64,000 bases of DNA from Oceanospirillales bacterium. Its GTDB lineage: Bacteria; Pseudomonadota; Gammaproteobacteria; Pseudomonadales; Balneatricaceae. A model generated the notes under the pieces. It did not search any database. It had not been told where the DNA came from and saw only the letters and a list, made by a program, of their open reading frames with translations. The position numbers and the translations under genes are program-made. This document shows positions 26,874 through 35,866 of this stretch, piece by piece; within the stretch, counting starts at the first letter, position 1, and every line of letters starts with the position of its first letter. The stretch spans positions 26,299-90,298 of the forward strand of contig JAAEYW010000019.1 of assembly GCA_018223185.1 (NCBI GenBank). The letters run 5' to 3'.

Positions 26874-27707
26874 TTACAGAGCAGCTACTGTATGACCAGA
26901 CGCTTTACTGCTTTTGCTCTCTTTAACATGAGTCAGGTACAGAGGCAGACCCACCAGCAGGAAACCACCCGCCAGGTTACCCAGAGCCGTTGGAATCTCG
27001 TTCCAGATCAGGTATTCCATGACAGTGAAGTCACCACCCATGATCATAGAGAACGGGAACAGGAACATGTTAACAATTGAGTGCTCAAAGCCCATGAAGA
27101 AGAAGAGCATGATCGGCATCCACATCGCAGCCATTTTAGCACCCGCAGACGTAGAGATCATCGCACCAACAACACCCATGGACACCATCCAGTTACACAG
27201 CATGCCGCGAATGAAGATAGTAAACCACCCACCAACACCCTGAGCCTGATAGCCAAGTGTACGGGCTTCACCTATCTTGCTTACTTTTTCAGCAAGCACA
27301 CCACCATCTGTCTGGTAGCCATAAGTCAGAATAAACGAAGCAAAGAACGCAACCATCAGTGCGCCGGACAGGTTACCGAGGAATACCAGACCCCAGTTAC
27401 GCATCAGACCACTCATGGTACAGCCAGGACGCTTATCAATCAGTGCCAGAGGAACCAGCGTAAATACACCTGTAAGAAGGTCAAACTTACACAGGTAAAG
27501 CATGATAAATCCAACGGGGAAAAGCAGCGCACCTATCAATGGGATACCCGTTTTAACGGCTACAGTGATGGCAAAAAAAGCTGCCAACGCCAGAATCGCG
27601 CCGGCCATAAAAGCCCGGATATAAGTGTCTTTGGTGGACATAAAGATTTTCTGCTCACCTGAGTCGACCATTTTGGTCGCAAACTCACTCGGTTCTAAGT
27701 AAGCCAT
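26874..27707 (-). CDS. Formate/nitrite transporter family channel
   Basis: A 277-residue pentameric-type FNT channel with six membrane helices. Key features are the central-pore His in GFEHSIVNMFLFPF, the omega-loop region LCKFDLLTGVFTLVPLALID, and RGMLCNWMVSMGV. The family passes formate, nitrite or related small anions. The neighbouring kinase-phosphatase and cyanase suggest nitrite; formate cannot be excluded. A strong terminator follows. Confidence 0.92.
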   Translation of the reverse strand: MAYLEPSEFATKMVDSGEQKIFMSTKDTYIRAFMAGAILALAAFFAITVAVKTGIPLIGALLFPVGFIMLYLCKFDLLTGVFTLVPLALIDKRPGCTMSGLMRNWGLVFLGNLSGALMVAFFASFILTYGYQTDGGVLAEKVSKIGEARTLGYQAQGVGGWFTIFIRGMLCNWMVSMGVVGAMISTSAGAKMAAMWMPIMLFFFMGFEHSIVNMFLFPFSMIMGGDFTVMEYLIWNEIPTALGNLAGGFLLVGLPLYLTHVKESKSSKASGHTVAAL

Positions 27708-28001
27708 AGTGTTGCCTCATTTAATTAAGTAAAGTTTCTCATCTGTTTGCCGCTTTCTGCAGGGCAAAAAAAGCGCCCACCCCTCTATCACCTCAAGTAA
27801 TAAGGAATGGACGCCTTTGTCCGAATTTTTTAAGTTGTATGCGCGCATAACTGCCACGACCAGCAGATTACTGCAGAATCAGTACCAGAATAAAAAAATC
27901 AATTTATAAACAATGAGTTACAAAACACATCTCTGATAAAAAATCCAAATACCGCTATGAAATGGTGCGAGTGCACAATATGTGTGCACTGAAATATCGT
28001 T

Positions 28002-28412
28002 TCATCGCTTGATAACACAGCCCTCATCACAGCGCCTCTTATAGCGCCATCGGGCAACTACGCCATACACCAGGTTGAGCACCTTATTCAGTCTGAGTGT
28101 ATGAATTAAACCCACCAGCATCCGATAGCGGGGCAGATGTTGCCAGATCAGTAAAAAGCTATCCACGCCCTTCACCACATCTCCGGCCGGGTTAACACCG
28201 TGCAACTGCCGCATCGCAGCCTCGTATGATATAGCGTACCCGGACAACATCTCCGGTTTGCGCGTCAGATCAATCCAGCAGATTCTCTGTTGTTGATCTA
28301 TATGCTGATAATGCCTGATCTCCCGGAGGCACAATGAACACCCGCCATCATAAAAAATAATCGGCTGAATCGGTTGCAAGAGCTCTTCCTGGTTCATATC
28401 TACAGATCTCAT
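28002..28412 (-). CDS. DCC-family thiol-disulfide oxidoreductase-like protein (DUF393)
   Basis: A 136-residue DUF393 protein with the defining DGGCSLCLREI (YDGxCxxC, written FYDGGCSLC here) near residue 23, then WIDLTRKP and DSFLLIW, ending in a basic tail. The CxxC suggests a thioredoxin-like redox role; no substrate is known. It is divergent from the SDR gene with 47 bp between. An alternative ATG at 28397 gives MNQEELLQ. Confidence 0.82.
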   Translation of the reverse strand: MRSVDMNQEELLQPIQPIIFYDGGCSLCLREIRHYQHIDQQQRICWIDLTRKPEMLSGYAISYEAAMRQLHGVNPAGDVVKGVDSFLLIWQHLPRYRMLVGLIHTLRLNKVLNLVYGVVARWRYKRRCDEGCVIKR

Positions 28413-28459
28413 GAAAATATATCTCTGATACGCCGTTTAAACCTGATCGGTTCAGGCGG

Positions 28460-29236
28460 ATGATGCGTAGAACTTTTATGAATACATTTCCTCAATTACA
28501 TCCAGCCATGAATGCAGTGATCATCGGCGCCAGTGGCGCGATAGGGCTGGCATTCACACAGCGGTTACTTGCAAACCCTCAGATCAACCGGTTGTTTTGC
28601 TTTTCACGCTCATCCTGTGGCCAATTAGTTCAGCAACTATCGTCAGGCAGCAAACAGACTTTTGGTGAGATTGACCTAGAATCAGAGGCAAGCATCGACA
28701 GAATGGGGCAACAGCTGAAAGGAGTGCCGCTGGATCTGGTGATTATTGCCAGTGGACTGTTACACGATGGCGATCTGCAGCCGAAAAAAAGCCTCCGGAA
28801 TCTTAAAGCGGTTCAGATGCAGCGCCTGTTGCAGGTCAACACCATAGCGCCAGCATTAATAGCTCAGCAACTGTTACCCAATATGCGCAAGGGTCAGACC
28901 AGCATATTTGCAGTGTTATCTGCGCGAGTAGGCAGCATCAGCGATAATCATGCAGGAGGATGGTACAGCTATCGCGTCAGCAAAGCCGCACTGAATATGC
29001 TGCTGAAAACGCTCTCTATAGAGACTCAGCGGCGTTTACCCAAAGCGATTATAACCGGGTTACATCCAGGCACCGTAGATTCAGCACTTTCACACCCTTT
29101 CCAGCGCAATGTGCCCCGGGGACAATTGTTTACGCCGGAACAGTCCGCCGACTATCTGCTCGGGATTATCGGTGCATTAACCCCGGAGCAATCTGGCAGA
29201 GTATTCGCCTGGGATGGCACCGAAGTGCCGCCATAA
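28460..29236 (+). CDS. Short-chain dehydrogenase (C-factor-like SDR)
   Basis: Classical SDR of up to 258 residues: cofactor loop VIIGASGAIGLAF, DLVIIASG, and the catalytic YRVSKAAL (YxxxK) with a Ser in the preceding strand (SARVGSISDN). GLHPGTVDSALSHPF is typical of the CsgA/C-factor type. Starts at 28460, 28478 or 28508 are all possible; the conserved region begins at 28508 (MNAVIIGAS). Together with the DCC protein and folE it resembles part of the light-responsive photolyase neighbourhood of other gammaproteobacteria, although no photolyase is present here. Confidence 0.85.
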   Translation: MMRRTFMNTFPQLHPAMNAVIIGASGAIGLAFTQRLLANPQINRLFCFSRSSCGQLVQQLSSGSKQTFGEIDLESEASIDRMGQQLKGVPLDLVIIASGLLHDGDLQPKKSLRNLKAVQMQRLLQVNTIAPALIAQQLLPNMRKGQTSIFAVLSARVGSISDNHAGGWYSYRVSKAALNMLLKTLSIETQRRLPKAIITGLHPGTVDSALSHPFQRNVPRGQLFTPEQSADYLLGIIGALTPEQSGRVFAWDGTEVPP

Positions 29237-29303
29237 TTGCGCTGAACATTTAAGATAACCCGTTCTATCGTAATCCTGTTACAAATTTTAAACAGCCGAT
29301 CTG

Positions 29304-29942
29304 TCAGATCAGAAACTCAGCCCGGGTACGTTCATTCGTTTTGAAAATTCCCCCCAGCGCGGTGGTTTCTGTTTGAGAATTAACATCCATAACGCCTCTG
29401 GACTTAACACAATAATGAGTGGCATTAATTGATACCGCAACATTATCGGTTTCCAGTAGTGTTTGCAGTGCGATCAGAACCTGCTTCGTCAACCGTTCCT
29501 GCACCTGAGGACGCTGACTGAAAAATCGCACCAGCCTGTTGATTTTGGATAACCCGATTATTTTCTTATTGGGTATATATGCGACTTTGGCGGTTCCATC
29601 GATGGTCACAAAATGGTGCTCACAGGAGCTGACCACACAGATATCCCGAACCTTCACCATCTCCTCCACATCCATCTTATTTTCAATCATGGCTATCGTG
29701 GGGAAGTTTTCATAATCGAGGCCGGAAAAAATCTCATAAACATACATCTTTGCCACCCGATGAGGTGTTTCGCGCAAACTGTCGTCGGTGAGATCCAGTC
29801 CCAGCGTACTGACCATCTCGGTCATCAGCCCTTTGATACGTTCATAGCGCTGCTCTTGTGACAGCGGATTACCGACGGTGGGTGTTTCAAGTCCTTTCTC
29901 GATTAATTGATCACGCACCGCTGAGGCTTCAGGAGAGATCAT
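29304..29942 (-). CDS. folE: GTP cyclohydrolase I
   Basis: Converts GTP to 7,8-dihydroneopterin triphosphate, the entry to folate synthesis. The 212-residue protein has the zinc ligands in [12 protein letters not shown] and [11 protein letters not shown], and [17 protein letters not shown] and [11 protein letters not shown] of the type I fold. It is convergent with the SDR gene. Confidence 0.96.
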   Translation of the reverse strand: MISPEASAVRDQLIEKGLETPTVGNPLSQEQRYERIKGLMTEMVSTLGLDLTDDSLRETPHRVAKMYVYEIFSGLDYENFPTIAMIENKMDVEEMVKVRDICVVSSCEHHFVTIDGTAKVAYIPNKKIIGLSKINRLVRFFSQRPQVQERLTKQVLIALQTLLETDNVAVSINATHYCVKSRGVMDVNSQTETTALGGIFKTNERTRAEFLI

Positions 29943-30046
29943 AGGGATACCTGTAGATAGCTGTTAATAGTTACGTTGAATGTTACGTAAAGATGCCCGT
30001 TTTAGATTCTCCACCGTCAACGGTTCCTGTTTCAGATACCCGGAAA

Positions 30047-30091
30047 CAAAAAAAGCCCTGCCACCTCTGAAACAGAGATTAGCAGGGCTTA
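30047..30091 (-). terminator. Terminator after nucleobase permease gene
   Basis: On the minus strand AAGCCCTGC and GCAGGGCTT enclose a shorter inner hairpin and run into seven T residues. Confidence 0.88.
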
Positions 30092-30105
30092 AGCAGCCAG
30101 ATACC

Positions 30106-31449
30106 TTACTCGTCTCGTGCTTCTTCCGGCAGCACCAGACTGAGAACAATCGCAACCAGACCTCCTGTTGTAATCGGAGAGCTAAAGACACTCTGAACCA
30201 TCCTGGGTAGCTGGTCCAGCAGCCCCGGCGTCATGGTGACCCCTAACCCCATGCCAAAGGCAACCGCCATAATCAGCAGCTTACGCCGATCAAGGTTTTC
30301 AGATGCGATGATTTTAATCCCGGCAGCCGCAACAGTGCCAAACATCACCAGAGTCGCCCCTCCTAATACCGGTTTTGGAATCTGTTGCAAAACCCCGCCT
30401 ATCATAGGAAACAGCCCCAGCACTATAAGAATGCCACCGATGTAGAGGCCTATATGCTTGCTGGCAACACCGGTTAACTGAATGACACCATTGTTCTGAC
30501 TGAACGTGGTATTGGGAAAGGTATTAAATACTGCTGCCAGAAAGGAGTTAAAACCATCTGCGAACACCCCTCCCCGAACCCGGGAGATATATTCCTCACC
30601 GGCGATAGGCTGTTTGGAAACCATACAGTTAGCCGTAATGTCACCGGTCGATTCTATCGCGGTAATCATATAGATCAGGGCAATCGGCAGAAAAGCACTC
30701 CAGTCAAAAGAGAAGCCATACTTGAAAGGAACAGGGATACTGATTGCGGGCAGACTCCCCAGATTAGCAAAACTGATCTTGCCCATAAGCCCGGCAATGA
30801 CCATCCCGATCACAAGACCAATAACAATGGATGAAAGGCGCACCCAGCTATTGCCGGAGCGGTTCAGGGCAATAATACTCACCAGCACAATACTACCCAG
30901 CATCAGATTAACCGGATCGCCAAAATCTTCCGCTTTAAAGCCGCCCCCCAGATCGGTCATACCAACCTTAATCAGACTTGTGCCAATAATCGTAATCACG
31001 ATACCGGTGACCAGAGGGGTAATCACCCGTTTCAGTTTATGGATAAACTGACTGAGAAAAATCTCAATAAAGGCTCCCAGCATACAGACCCCAAAGATAA
31101 GCGACAGAATCTCATCCGGGCCGCCACCCTGCCCTTTAGCGATAAAGCCTGCCGCCAGTACTGAGCTGAGGAACGCAAAGCTGGTGCCCTGTACACAGAT
31201 CATTCCAGCGCCCATTCCCAGGGGGCGTTTAGCCTGAATGATGGTGCCCACACCCGACACTATCAGTGCCATGCTGATCAGATAAGGGACATGCTCCCCC
31301 AACCCCAATACACCGCCAATAATAAGTGTCGGGGTGATAATACCAATAAAGCTTGCCAGAACATGCTGTAAAGCTGCAAAGCCCGATTCTACGACGCCGG
31401 GTACAGAATCCAGCGGATAGATCAGATCGTCAGAGCGCTGCATCGACAT
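30106..31449 (-). CDS. Uracil-xanthine permease family transporter
   Basis: A 447-residue inner-membrane nucleobase:cation symporter (NCS2/NAT family) with about 14 helices. Landmarks are QHVLASFIGIITP at the N-terminus, the family segment AIESTGDITANCMVSKQPI and NTFPNTTFSQNNGVIQLTGVASK. AAAGGAGG lies 5 bp before the ATG. The Tsx-like porin gene 55 bp upstream completes a two-membrane uptake route for purines or pyrimidines. Xanthine or uric acid are likely substrates, not provable here. Confidence 0.92.
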   Translation of the reverse strand: MSMQRSDDLIYPLDSVPGVVESGFAALQHVLASFIGIITPTLIIGGVLGLGEHVPYLISMALIVSGVGTIIQAKRPLGMGAGMICVQGTSFAFLSSVLAAGFIAKGQGGGPDEILSLIFGVCMLGAFIEIFLSQFIHKLKRVITPLVTGIVITIIGTSLIKVGMTDLGGGFKAEDFGDPVNLMLGSIVLVSIIALNRSGNSWVRLSSIVIGLVIGMVIAGLMGKISFANLGSLPAISIPVPFKYGFSFDWSAFLPIALIYMITAIESTGDITANCMVSKQPIAGEEYISRVRGGVFADGFNSFLAAVFNTFPNTTFSQNNGVIQLTGVASKHIGLYIGGILIVLGLFPMIGGVLQQIPKPVLGGATLVMFGTVAAAGIKIIASENLDRRKLLIMAVAFGMGLGVTMTPGLLDQLPRMVQSVFSSPITTGGLVAIVLSLVLPEEARDE

Positions 31450-31504
31450 AATGCCTCCTTTGAACGACAGGGCTCAATCACCCTGCGTCCATTTAAATAT
31501 ACAC

Positions 31505-32233
31505 TCAGAAGTGCCATTTCAGCAGCACAGAAGCGCAACGCTCATCGGTAGTACTACCGTACTTATTGTTCCAGTAAGCGTACTCAACCCCCACATAGAG
31601 CGGCGATTTCAGCCCCAGATTCTTACCGGCATTCCATTTAATCTGAGGCGTGAAGTTCATCTCAGACTCATTGGTATCGCTGCTGGTACTCCAGTCAAGA
31701 AATCCGTCGATGAGAAATTCCTGGTTACCGGCTTCGATCGGGTATGCCCAGGTCAGCGTTAACTGCTCATCATTATCAGCAAGATCGTTATACGCTTTAT
31801 AAACACTGGCATTGAAATATCTAAAGCCGGGCACATCCAGGCTAACGCTCAGACCATACAAATAGTTATCAAAACCATCGCCGGCTTCCCAGGTACCGGT
31901 GAGGAAAACATCCTTAACCGGCCCAAAGGAGAGATCACTACCGGTCACATAGCCCAGACTCAGGCGCGGAGAGAACTCGCCATAATAACTGCTGTCCCCG
32001 TCCTCAGGCATAGTGCGGTCGATAAACAGAAACGTATCGCCCCAGTTATGTCCGGTAGCATTTTCCAGCGTCACAACGTCCATATTACCGGTCGGTGTGA
32101 ATTTGTAGTCATCGCCTTTCAGATAACTCAGGCTGGTATTGGTCCAGAGCATCTCTGCAGAAGCAGGGGTCGCGATAAATGCGCTTGCGGTGAGCGCGGC
32201 CAGTGCAAGTGTGCGTTTCATAGTGGTCATCAT
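31505..32233 (-). CDS. Tsx/OmpK-like nucleoside-specific outer membrane channel
   Basis: A 242-residue beta-barrel protein with a signal peptide (ending ATPASA) and alternating hydrophobic strands ending in the outer-membrane C-terminal signature ...SVLLKWHF. Motifs LWTNTSLSYLKGDDYKF, GHNWGDTFLFIDR and GEFSPRLSLGYVTG are those of the Tsx/OmpK family. It should pass nucleosides or nucleobases to the permease encoded next. ATG codons at 32233, 32230 and 32221 are possible; 32221 (MKRTLALAAL) gives the neatest signal peptide. Confidence 0.88.
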   Translation of the reverse strand: MMTTMKRTLALAALTASAFIATPASAEMLWTNTSLSYLKGDDYKFTPTGNMDVVTLENATGHNWGDTFLFIDRTMPEDGDSSYYGEFSPRLSLGYVTGSDLSFGPVKDVFLTGTWEAGDGFDNYLYGLSVSLDVPGFRYFNASVYKAYNDLADNDEQLTLTWAYPIEAGNQEFLIDGFLDWSTSSDTNESEMNFTPQIKWNAGKNLGLKSPLYVGVEYAYWNNKYGSTTDERCASVLLKWHF

Positions 32234-32298
32234 CCCATTACATCGTTGAAAAATTAAAATCGTCCGACAGGACTCATTAGCACTACTTCAGCAAAAAA

Positions 32299-32314
32299 CT
32301 GGCCAAGTGGTCAG
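32299..32314. promoter_or_regulatory. Inverted repeat upstream of the Tsx-like gene
   Basis: CTGGCC-AAGT-GGTCAG (one mismatch between arms) lies about 70 bp before the start, in promoter distance. It may be the operator of the nucleobase uptake unit; the regulator is unknown. Confidence 0.3.
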
Positions 32315-32555
32315 AAAAACCAAACATAAGATTTAATATCGTTTATAAACAAATAGTTAACAATAACCCTATACATACCATTCACGCTCTCATAGTTTAT
32401 TTCAGCGCATCATTGTAAGGCGGATACAGAAACCGGTTCACAAAACATGTTTACTTATGGTGCAATAAAATCACACAAAAATTCTAATTATTGTATACAT
32501 ACCGAAGATTCATAGAAAAAAACTACCCGGCTCAGGCCTCTCTTCAGCAACACCC

Positions 32556-32650
32556 GGACACAAAAAACGACTCTTCTGATGAGATGGGCAAGGCCTTATA
32601 AGCACAAATGAAACCCGGAGGCGGAGCAATGTCCGAAGACCGTTACAGCA
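32556..32650. repeat. Degenerate copy of the tRNA-Phe-tail module
   Basis: Bases 32614-32650 match the repeat units next to tRNA-Phe with few differences (CCCGGAGGCGGAGCAATG followed by CCGAAG-CC-TTACA). The preceding CACAAAAAA...GGCAAGGCCTTATAAG resembles the terminator part of the same unit. Orientation is the same as in the array, so dosC lies between direct repeats about 1.9 kb apart. Confidence 0.65.
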
Positions 32651-32915
32651 GTGTCGCTCCCGGGCAGAGATCGAGGCGCGCAAGTCAGACAGCGACACAT
32701 ATTCGCACCATCAACTGGATGGATTTTCACTATCTCAGGTCTGGCCTGAAATCCACTTATAAGGTCGTTTCCCGGTGTCTGAATACGGATAATGGGCTTT
32801 ACAGCATGGAAGTTAGCTATTATCTGGATACAATATCAACAACTCATACTGGATGAGGCCCACAGTATGTGGTTTATAACAAAGAACAGCGTTCTAGAAG
32901 TAAGGAACAGCGCGA

Positions 32916-34259
32916 ATGAGCAAGATCGACCGATATTATTACGGGAATATTTTCAGTCCGGAAACCAACGCGACACTAAGTCGAATCCAGCCTTTACTTA
33001 CCCCCCATATTCCAGCTTATGTCGATAAGTTCTATGAAGTACTTCTGTCAGAGCCTGCTTCCGCTAAATTTCTTGACAATGAACTCGTGGAAAAGCGTCT
33101 CAAGACCTCAATGACTGAATGGCTGAAGGAAACCATCAGCCCCAAAGAGGAGGAATACATATCAGACTCAATTCGATACCATCAGCGCGTTGGTGAGGTT
33201 CACGCCAGAGTCGAGATACCGATGTCACTGGTGGATGCGGGGATGACAATACTTAAAGGAGAGATCTTTGAAACAATCATCCGCAATCAGGGCTCGACAG
33301 ATGAAACAGCTGAGGCTGTAACGACGCTTAACAGACTTCTTGATTCCGCCCTGAGCTTAATAAATGACTCTTATATGCGCGGCAAAGTCGCCAACGAGCG
33401 ATCCTCTCAGGAGTTTATTACGGTCTCTTCTGCTCAGGAAGTTGCTCTCGAGATTGAACGGATTAAATCCAGCATCTATCAGTGGATTACGAGTACGCTC
33501 GTATCCCATAAATTCACGGAAGGGGCGCTTGACGAATCGCTGTTAAAGAAGGACTTTGGTCTGTGGATTAAACATAAGTTCCCGCTGATCACGACCGACG
33601 CTATGAGACTCACCTCTGTTCAAACAGCTCTTGAACACTCTGAAGAGGCCCGGGCAAAACTCGCTCTCGCCCAGTCAAGCGCAGAGAAAGAACTGGCTTC
33701 CCGATTAACCGATGCGTTACAAGAGTTAATCTGGTTGCTAACGGATGAAGCCAACAGACATCTTGCGAAAGAATCTAAACAAGATGCACTGACCTCTTTA
33801 CTGGAGCGTCGCTTTCTCAGCCCTATATTGCAGCAAGAAACGTCAATGGCAATTCAGGGCAGTCACGGCTATTCAGTGATCATGATCGACTTAGATCATT
33901 TCAAGAGGATCAACGATCTATATGGTCACCAGGCAGGCGATATCGTTCTGAAACTGGTCAGTAAATTAATTAAAGAAAAAATCCGCCTGACTGATTATGC
34001 GTTCCGATTTGGCGGCGAAGAAATTTTAGTAGTCGCCCCCGAACTGGAAAATGATGATGCCATTAAGCTGGCTGAGCGTATTCGGGAAGATATAGAACAT
34101 CTCTTCATTGAATTACCTGATTGTCGTCACGTAAAGGTGACTGCATCGTTGGGAGTTGCGACTTTCTTCGGTCATCCTGATTATCAGCGTTTGTTGAATG
34201 ATGCCGATACAAAACTCTATGAAGCAAAACGCGCAGGTCGAAATTGCGTTCGTTACTGA
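32916..34259 (+). CDS. dosC: Globin-coupled diguanylate cyclase
   Basis: Cytoplasmic 447-residue protein with an N-terminal globin-coupled sensor (about 10-160; proximal heme ligand probably His96 in GEVHARVEIP, Tyr40 as possible distal residue), a middle linker domain (about 170-280), and a C-terminal GGDEF domain. The active site is FGGEEI (366-370) with DLDHFKRINDLYGH, and the inhibitory I-site RLTD (357-360) is in place. It should make c-di-GMP in response to oxygen, like E. coli DosC. Unlike E. coli, no DosP-type phosphodiesterase is adjacent. The gene is bracketed by copies of the tRNA-Phe-tail module, suggesting insertion. Confidence 0.92.
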   Translation: MSKIDRYYYGNIFSPETNATLSRIQPLLTPHIPAYVDKFYEVLLSEPASAKFLDNELVEKRLKTSMTEWLKETISPKEEEYISDSIRYHQRVGEVHARVEIPMSLVDAGMTILKGEIFETIIRNQGSTDETAEAVTTLNRLLDSALSLINDSYMRGKVANERSSQEFITVSSAQEVALEIERIKSSIYQWITSTLVSHKFTEGALDESLLKKDFGLWIKHKFPLITTDAMRLTSVQTALEHSEEARAKLALAQSSAEKELASRLTDALQELIWLLTDEANRHLAKESKQDALTSLLERRFLSPILQQETSMAIQGSHGYSVIMIDLDHFKRINDLYGHQAGDIVLKLVSKLIKEKIRLTDYAFRFGGEEILVVAPELENDDAIKLAERIREDIEHLFIELPDCRHVKVTASLGVATFFGHPDYQRLLNDADTKLYEAKRAGRNCVRY

Positions 34260-34426
34260 TAATTATTTTTTAGTGTAACCAGAAAGCGCTAGGTTGGTGA
34301 CGCGTTGTTAACGTAACAGGAAATAGCGGGTTTCGATTGAGAACGACCGTTTGCATCATGTTATTTCCGCTACCCTCAGCCTTTTAGCAGCCCCGGTTAA
34401 ATCATCAGGCCACATTGATCGATAAA

Positions 34427-35053
34427 GTGCCCGAAGGGGAGGCTCGCAGCGACGAATAATCGAACCCGGTGCGTTCCGCCCTGCAGTCTTGCAGATACAA
34501 AAAAGCCCTGCATTTGACTGCAAGGCTTTAAAGTAGTGGTGCCCGGAGGCGGAGCAATGGCCGAAGGCCATTACAACATCGCCTGCTCTTCGGCGATGGC
34601 CCGAAGGGGAGGAGCGTAGCGACGAATAATCGAACCCGGTTCGCGTTCCGCCCTGCGGACTTTCAAACACAAAAAAGCCCCACTATGAAGCGAGGCTTTA
34701 AAGTAGTGGTGCCCGGAGGCGGAGCAATGGCCGAAGGCCATTACAACATCGCCTGCTCTTCGGCGATGGCCCGAAGGGGAGGAGCGTAGCGACGAATAAT
34801 CGAACCCGGTTCGCGTTCCGCCCTGCGGACTTTCAAACACAAAAAAGCCCCACTATGAAGCGAGGCTTTAAAGTAGTGGTGCCCGGAGGCGGAGCAATGG
34901 CCGAAGGCCATTACAACATCGCCTGCTCTTCGGCGATGGCCCGAAGGGGAGGAGCGTAGCGACGAATAATCGAACCCGGTTCGCGTTCCGCCCTGCGGAC
35001 TTTCAGATACAAAAAAGCCCCACTATGAAGCGAGGCTTTAATGACACCTGAAG
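34427..35053. repeat. 170-bp tandem array containing tRNA-Phe 3' ends
   Basis: Three near-identical units of 170 bp begin at 34537, 34707 and 34877, preceded by a truncated diverged unit (34427-34536). Each unit starts with TGGTGCCCGGAGGCGGA, the last 17 bases (with CCA) of the adjacent tRNA-Phe on the minus strand. Two hairpins follow (AATGGCC-GAA-GGCCATT and CATCGCC-N8-GGCGATG), then a T-arm-like ATCGAACCCGG, and finally a terminator like the one behind the real tRNA. Open frames inside the array are by-products of the repeat. Confidence 0.92.
35011..35040 (-). terminator. Terminator of tRNA-Phe
   Basis: On the minus strand AAAGCCTCGC and GTGGGGCTTT pair (with wobbles) and lead into six T residues, 14 bp past the CCA end. 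Copies of the same hairpin occur in the repeat units at 34841-34870 and 34671-34700, and a diverged one near 34499-34530. Confidence 0.82.
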
Positions 35054-35129
35054 TGGTGCCCGGAGGCGGAATCGAACCACCGACACGAGGATTTTCAATC
35101 CTCTGCTCTACCGACTGAGCTATCCGGGC
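35054..35129 (-). tRNA. tRNA-Phe (anticodon GAA)
   Basis: A 76-nt cloverleaf on the minus strand: acceptor GCCCGGA/TCCGGGC, D-arm AGCTCAGTCGGTAGAGC, anticodon arm AGGATTGAAAATCCT with GAA, T-arm GGTGGTTCGATTCCGCC, and encoded CCA end. It is the intact source of the tails repeated downstream. Confidence 0.97.
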
Positions 35130-35140
35130 AACGGGCGCCT

Positions 35141-35169
35141 ATTAAACACGGCTGCCAGTTAAAAATCAA
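35141..35169 (-). promoter_or_regulatory. tRNA-Phe promoter
   Basis: On the minus strand TTGATT and TTTAAT are separated by 17 bp, followed by the GC-rich discriminator GGCGCCCG, typical of stringently controlled stable-RNA promoters. Confidence 0.7.
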
Positions 35170-35224
35170 CTGTATTTCAGGACGGTCTGATAAAATATTA
35201 CGTTACTGAACAATAAGTAACCGA

Positions 35225-35866
35225 TCAGATACCATATTGTGCGCGATACGCCTGAATCGCGTCGATCTGTGCATCCATTCCGCCCTTCTCAGCCAGATAT
35301 TCCAGCAGATCATTCAGGGATACGATACTGGCAACCGGCATATTGTAATCGCGCTCAACTTCCTGAATCGCCGACAACTCGCCCTTACCGCGTTCCTGAC
35401 GGTTAAGCGCAATCACGGTACCCGCCGGTGTCGCACCGGCCTTGTCGATAATATCCATCACTTCACGGATCGCAGTGCCGGCGGTGATAACATCATCAAT
35501 AATCAGTACACGGCCTTCCAGCGGCGCACCAACAAGATTGCCCCCTTCACCATGTGTTTTCGCTTCTTTGCGGTTAAACACATAGGGAACATCCTCTCCA
35601 AACTCTGTCGCCAGCGCCACACAGGTGGCAGCGGCAAGAGGGATCCCTTTGTATGCAGGCCCCAGAATCACATCATACTCGATACCGGACTGCTGAATGG
35701 CGGCGGCATAACACTTCCCCAGACGCGCCAGCGCAGCACCGCTGTTAAACAGACCCGCATTGAAGAAGTATGGGCTGGTACGGCCCGATTTCAGGGTGAA
35801 CTCGCCGAATCGCAGCACCTCTTTATCAATAGCGAACTCGATAAACTCTCTCTGATAATCCTGCAT
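35225..35866 (-). CDS. pyrE: Orotate phosphoribosyltransferase
   Basis: Joins orotate and PRPP to form OMP in pyrimidine synthesis. The 213-residue enzyme has [16 protein letters not shown], the catalytic loop [13 protein letters not shown] and the PRPP motif [13 protein letters not shown]. The ATG at 35866 ([12 protein letters not shown]) is preferred over an upstream TTG at 35881. It is divergent from crc, the same neighbourhood as in Pseudomonas. Confidence 0.96.
   Translation of the reverse strand: MQDYQREFIEFAIDKEVLRFGEFTLKSGRTSPYFFNAGLFNSGAALARLGKCYAAAIQQSGIEYDVILGPAYKGIPLAAATCVALATEFGEDVPYVFNRKEAKTHGEGGNLVGAPLEGRVLIIDDVITAGTAIREVMDIIDKAGATPAGTVIALNRQERGKGELSAIQEVERDYNMPVASIVSLNDLLEYLAEKGGMDAQIDAIQAYRAQYGI

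Larger units (their letters stand above)
32234..32915. other. Intergenic region between Tsx-like gene and dosC
   Basis: 682 bp. The left part is an AT-rich promoter region for the porin; the middle holds the degenerate tRNA-tail module; the right 260 bp lead to dosC. Short open frames here overlap the repeat and look non-coding. Confidence 0.5.

Noticed and set aside
34356..34840. Two minus-strand open frames of 104 and 89 residues sharing the same N-terminus
   Set aside because: They lie wholly in the tandem tRNA-tail array and share their sequence only because the DNA repeats; they cross terminators and have no ribosome binding sites.
34427..35053. CRISPR-like array
   Set aside because: The repeats are 170 bp, directly adjacent with no unique spacers, and contain tRNA and terminator sequence; no cas genes are present.
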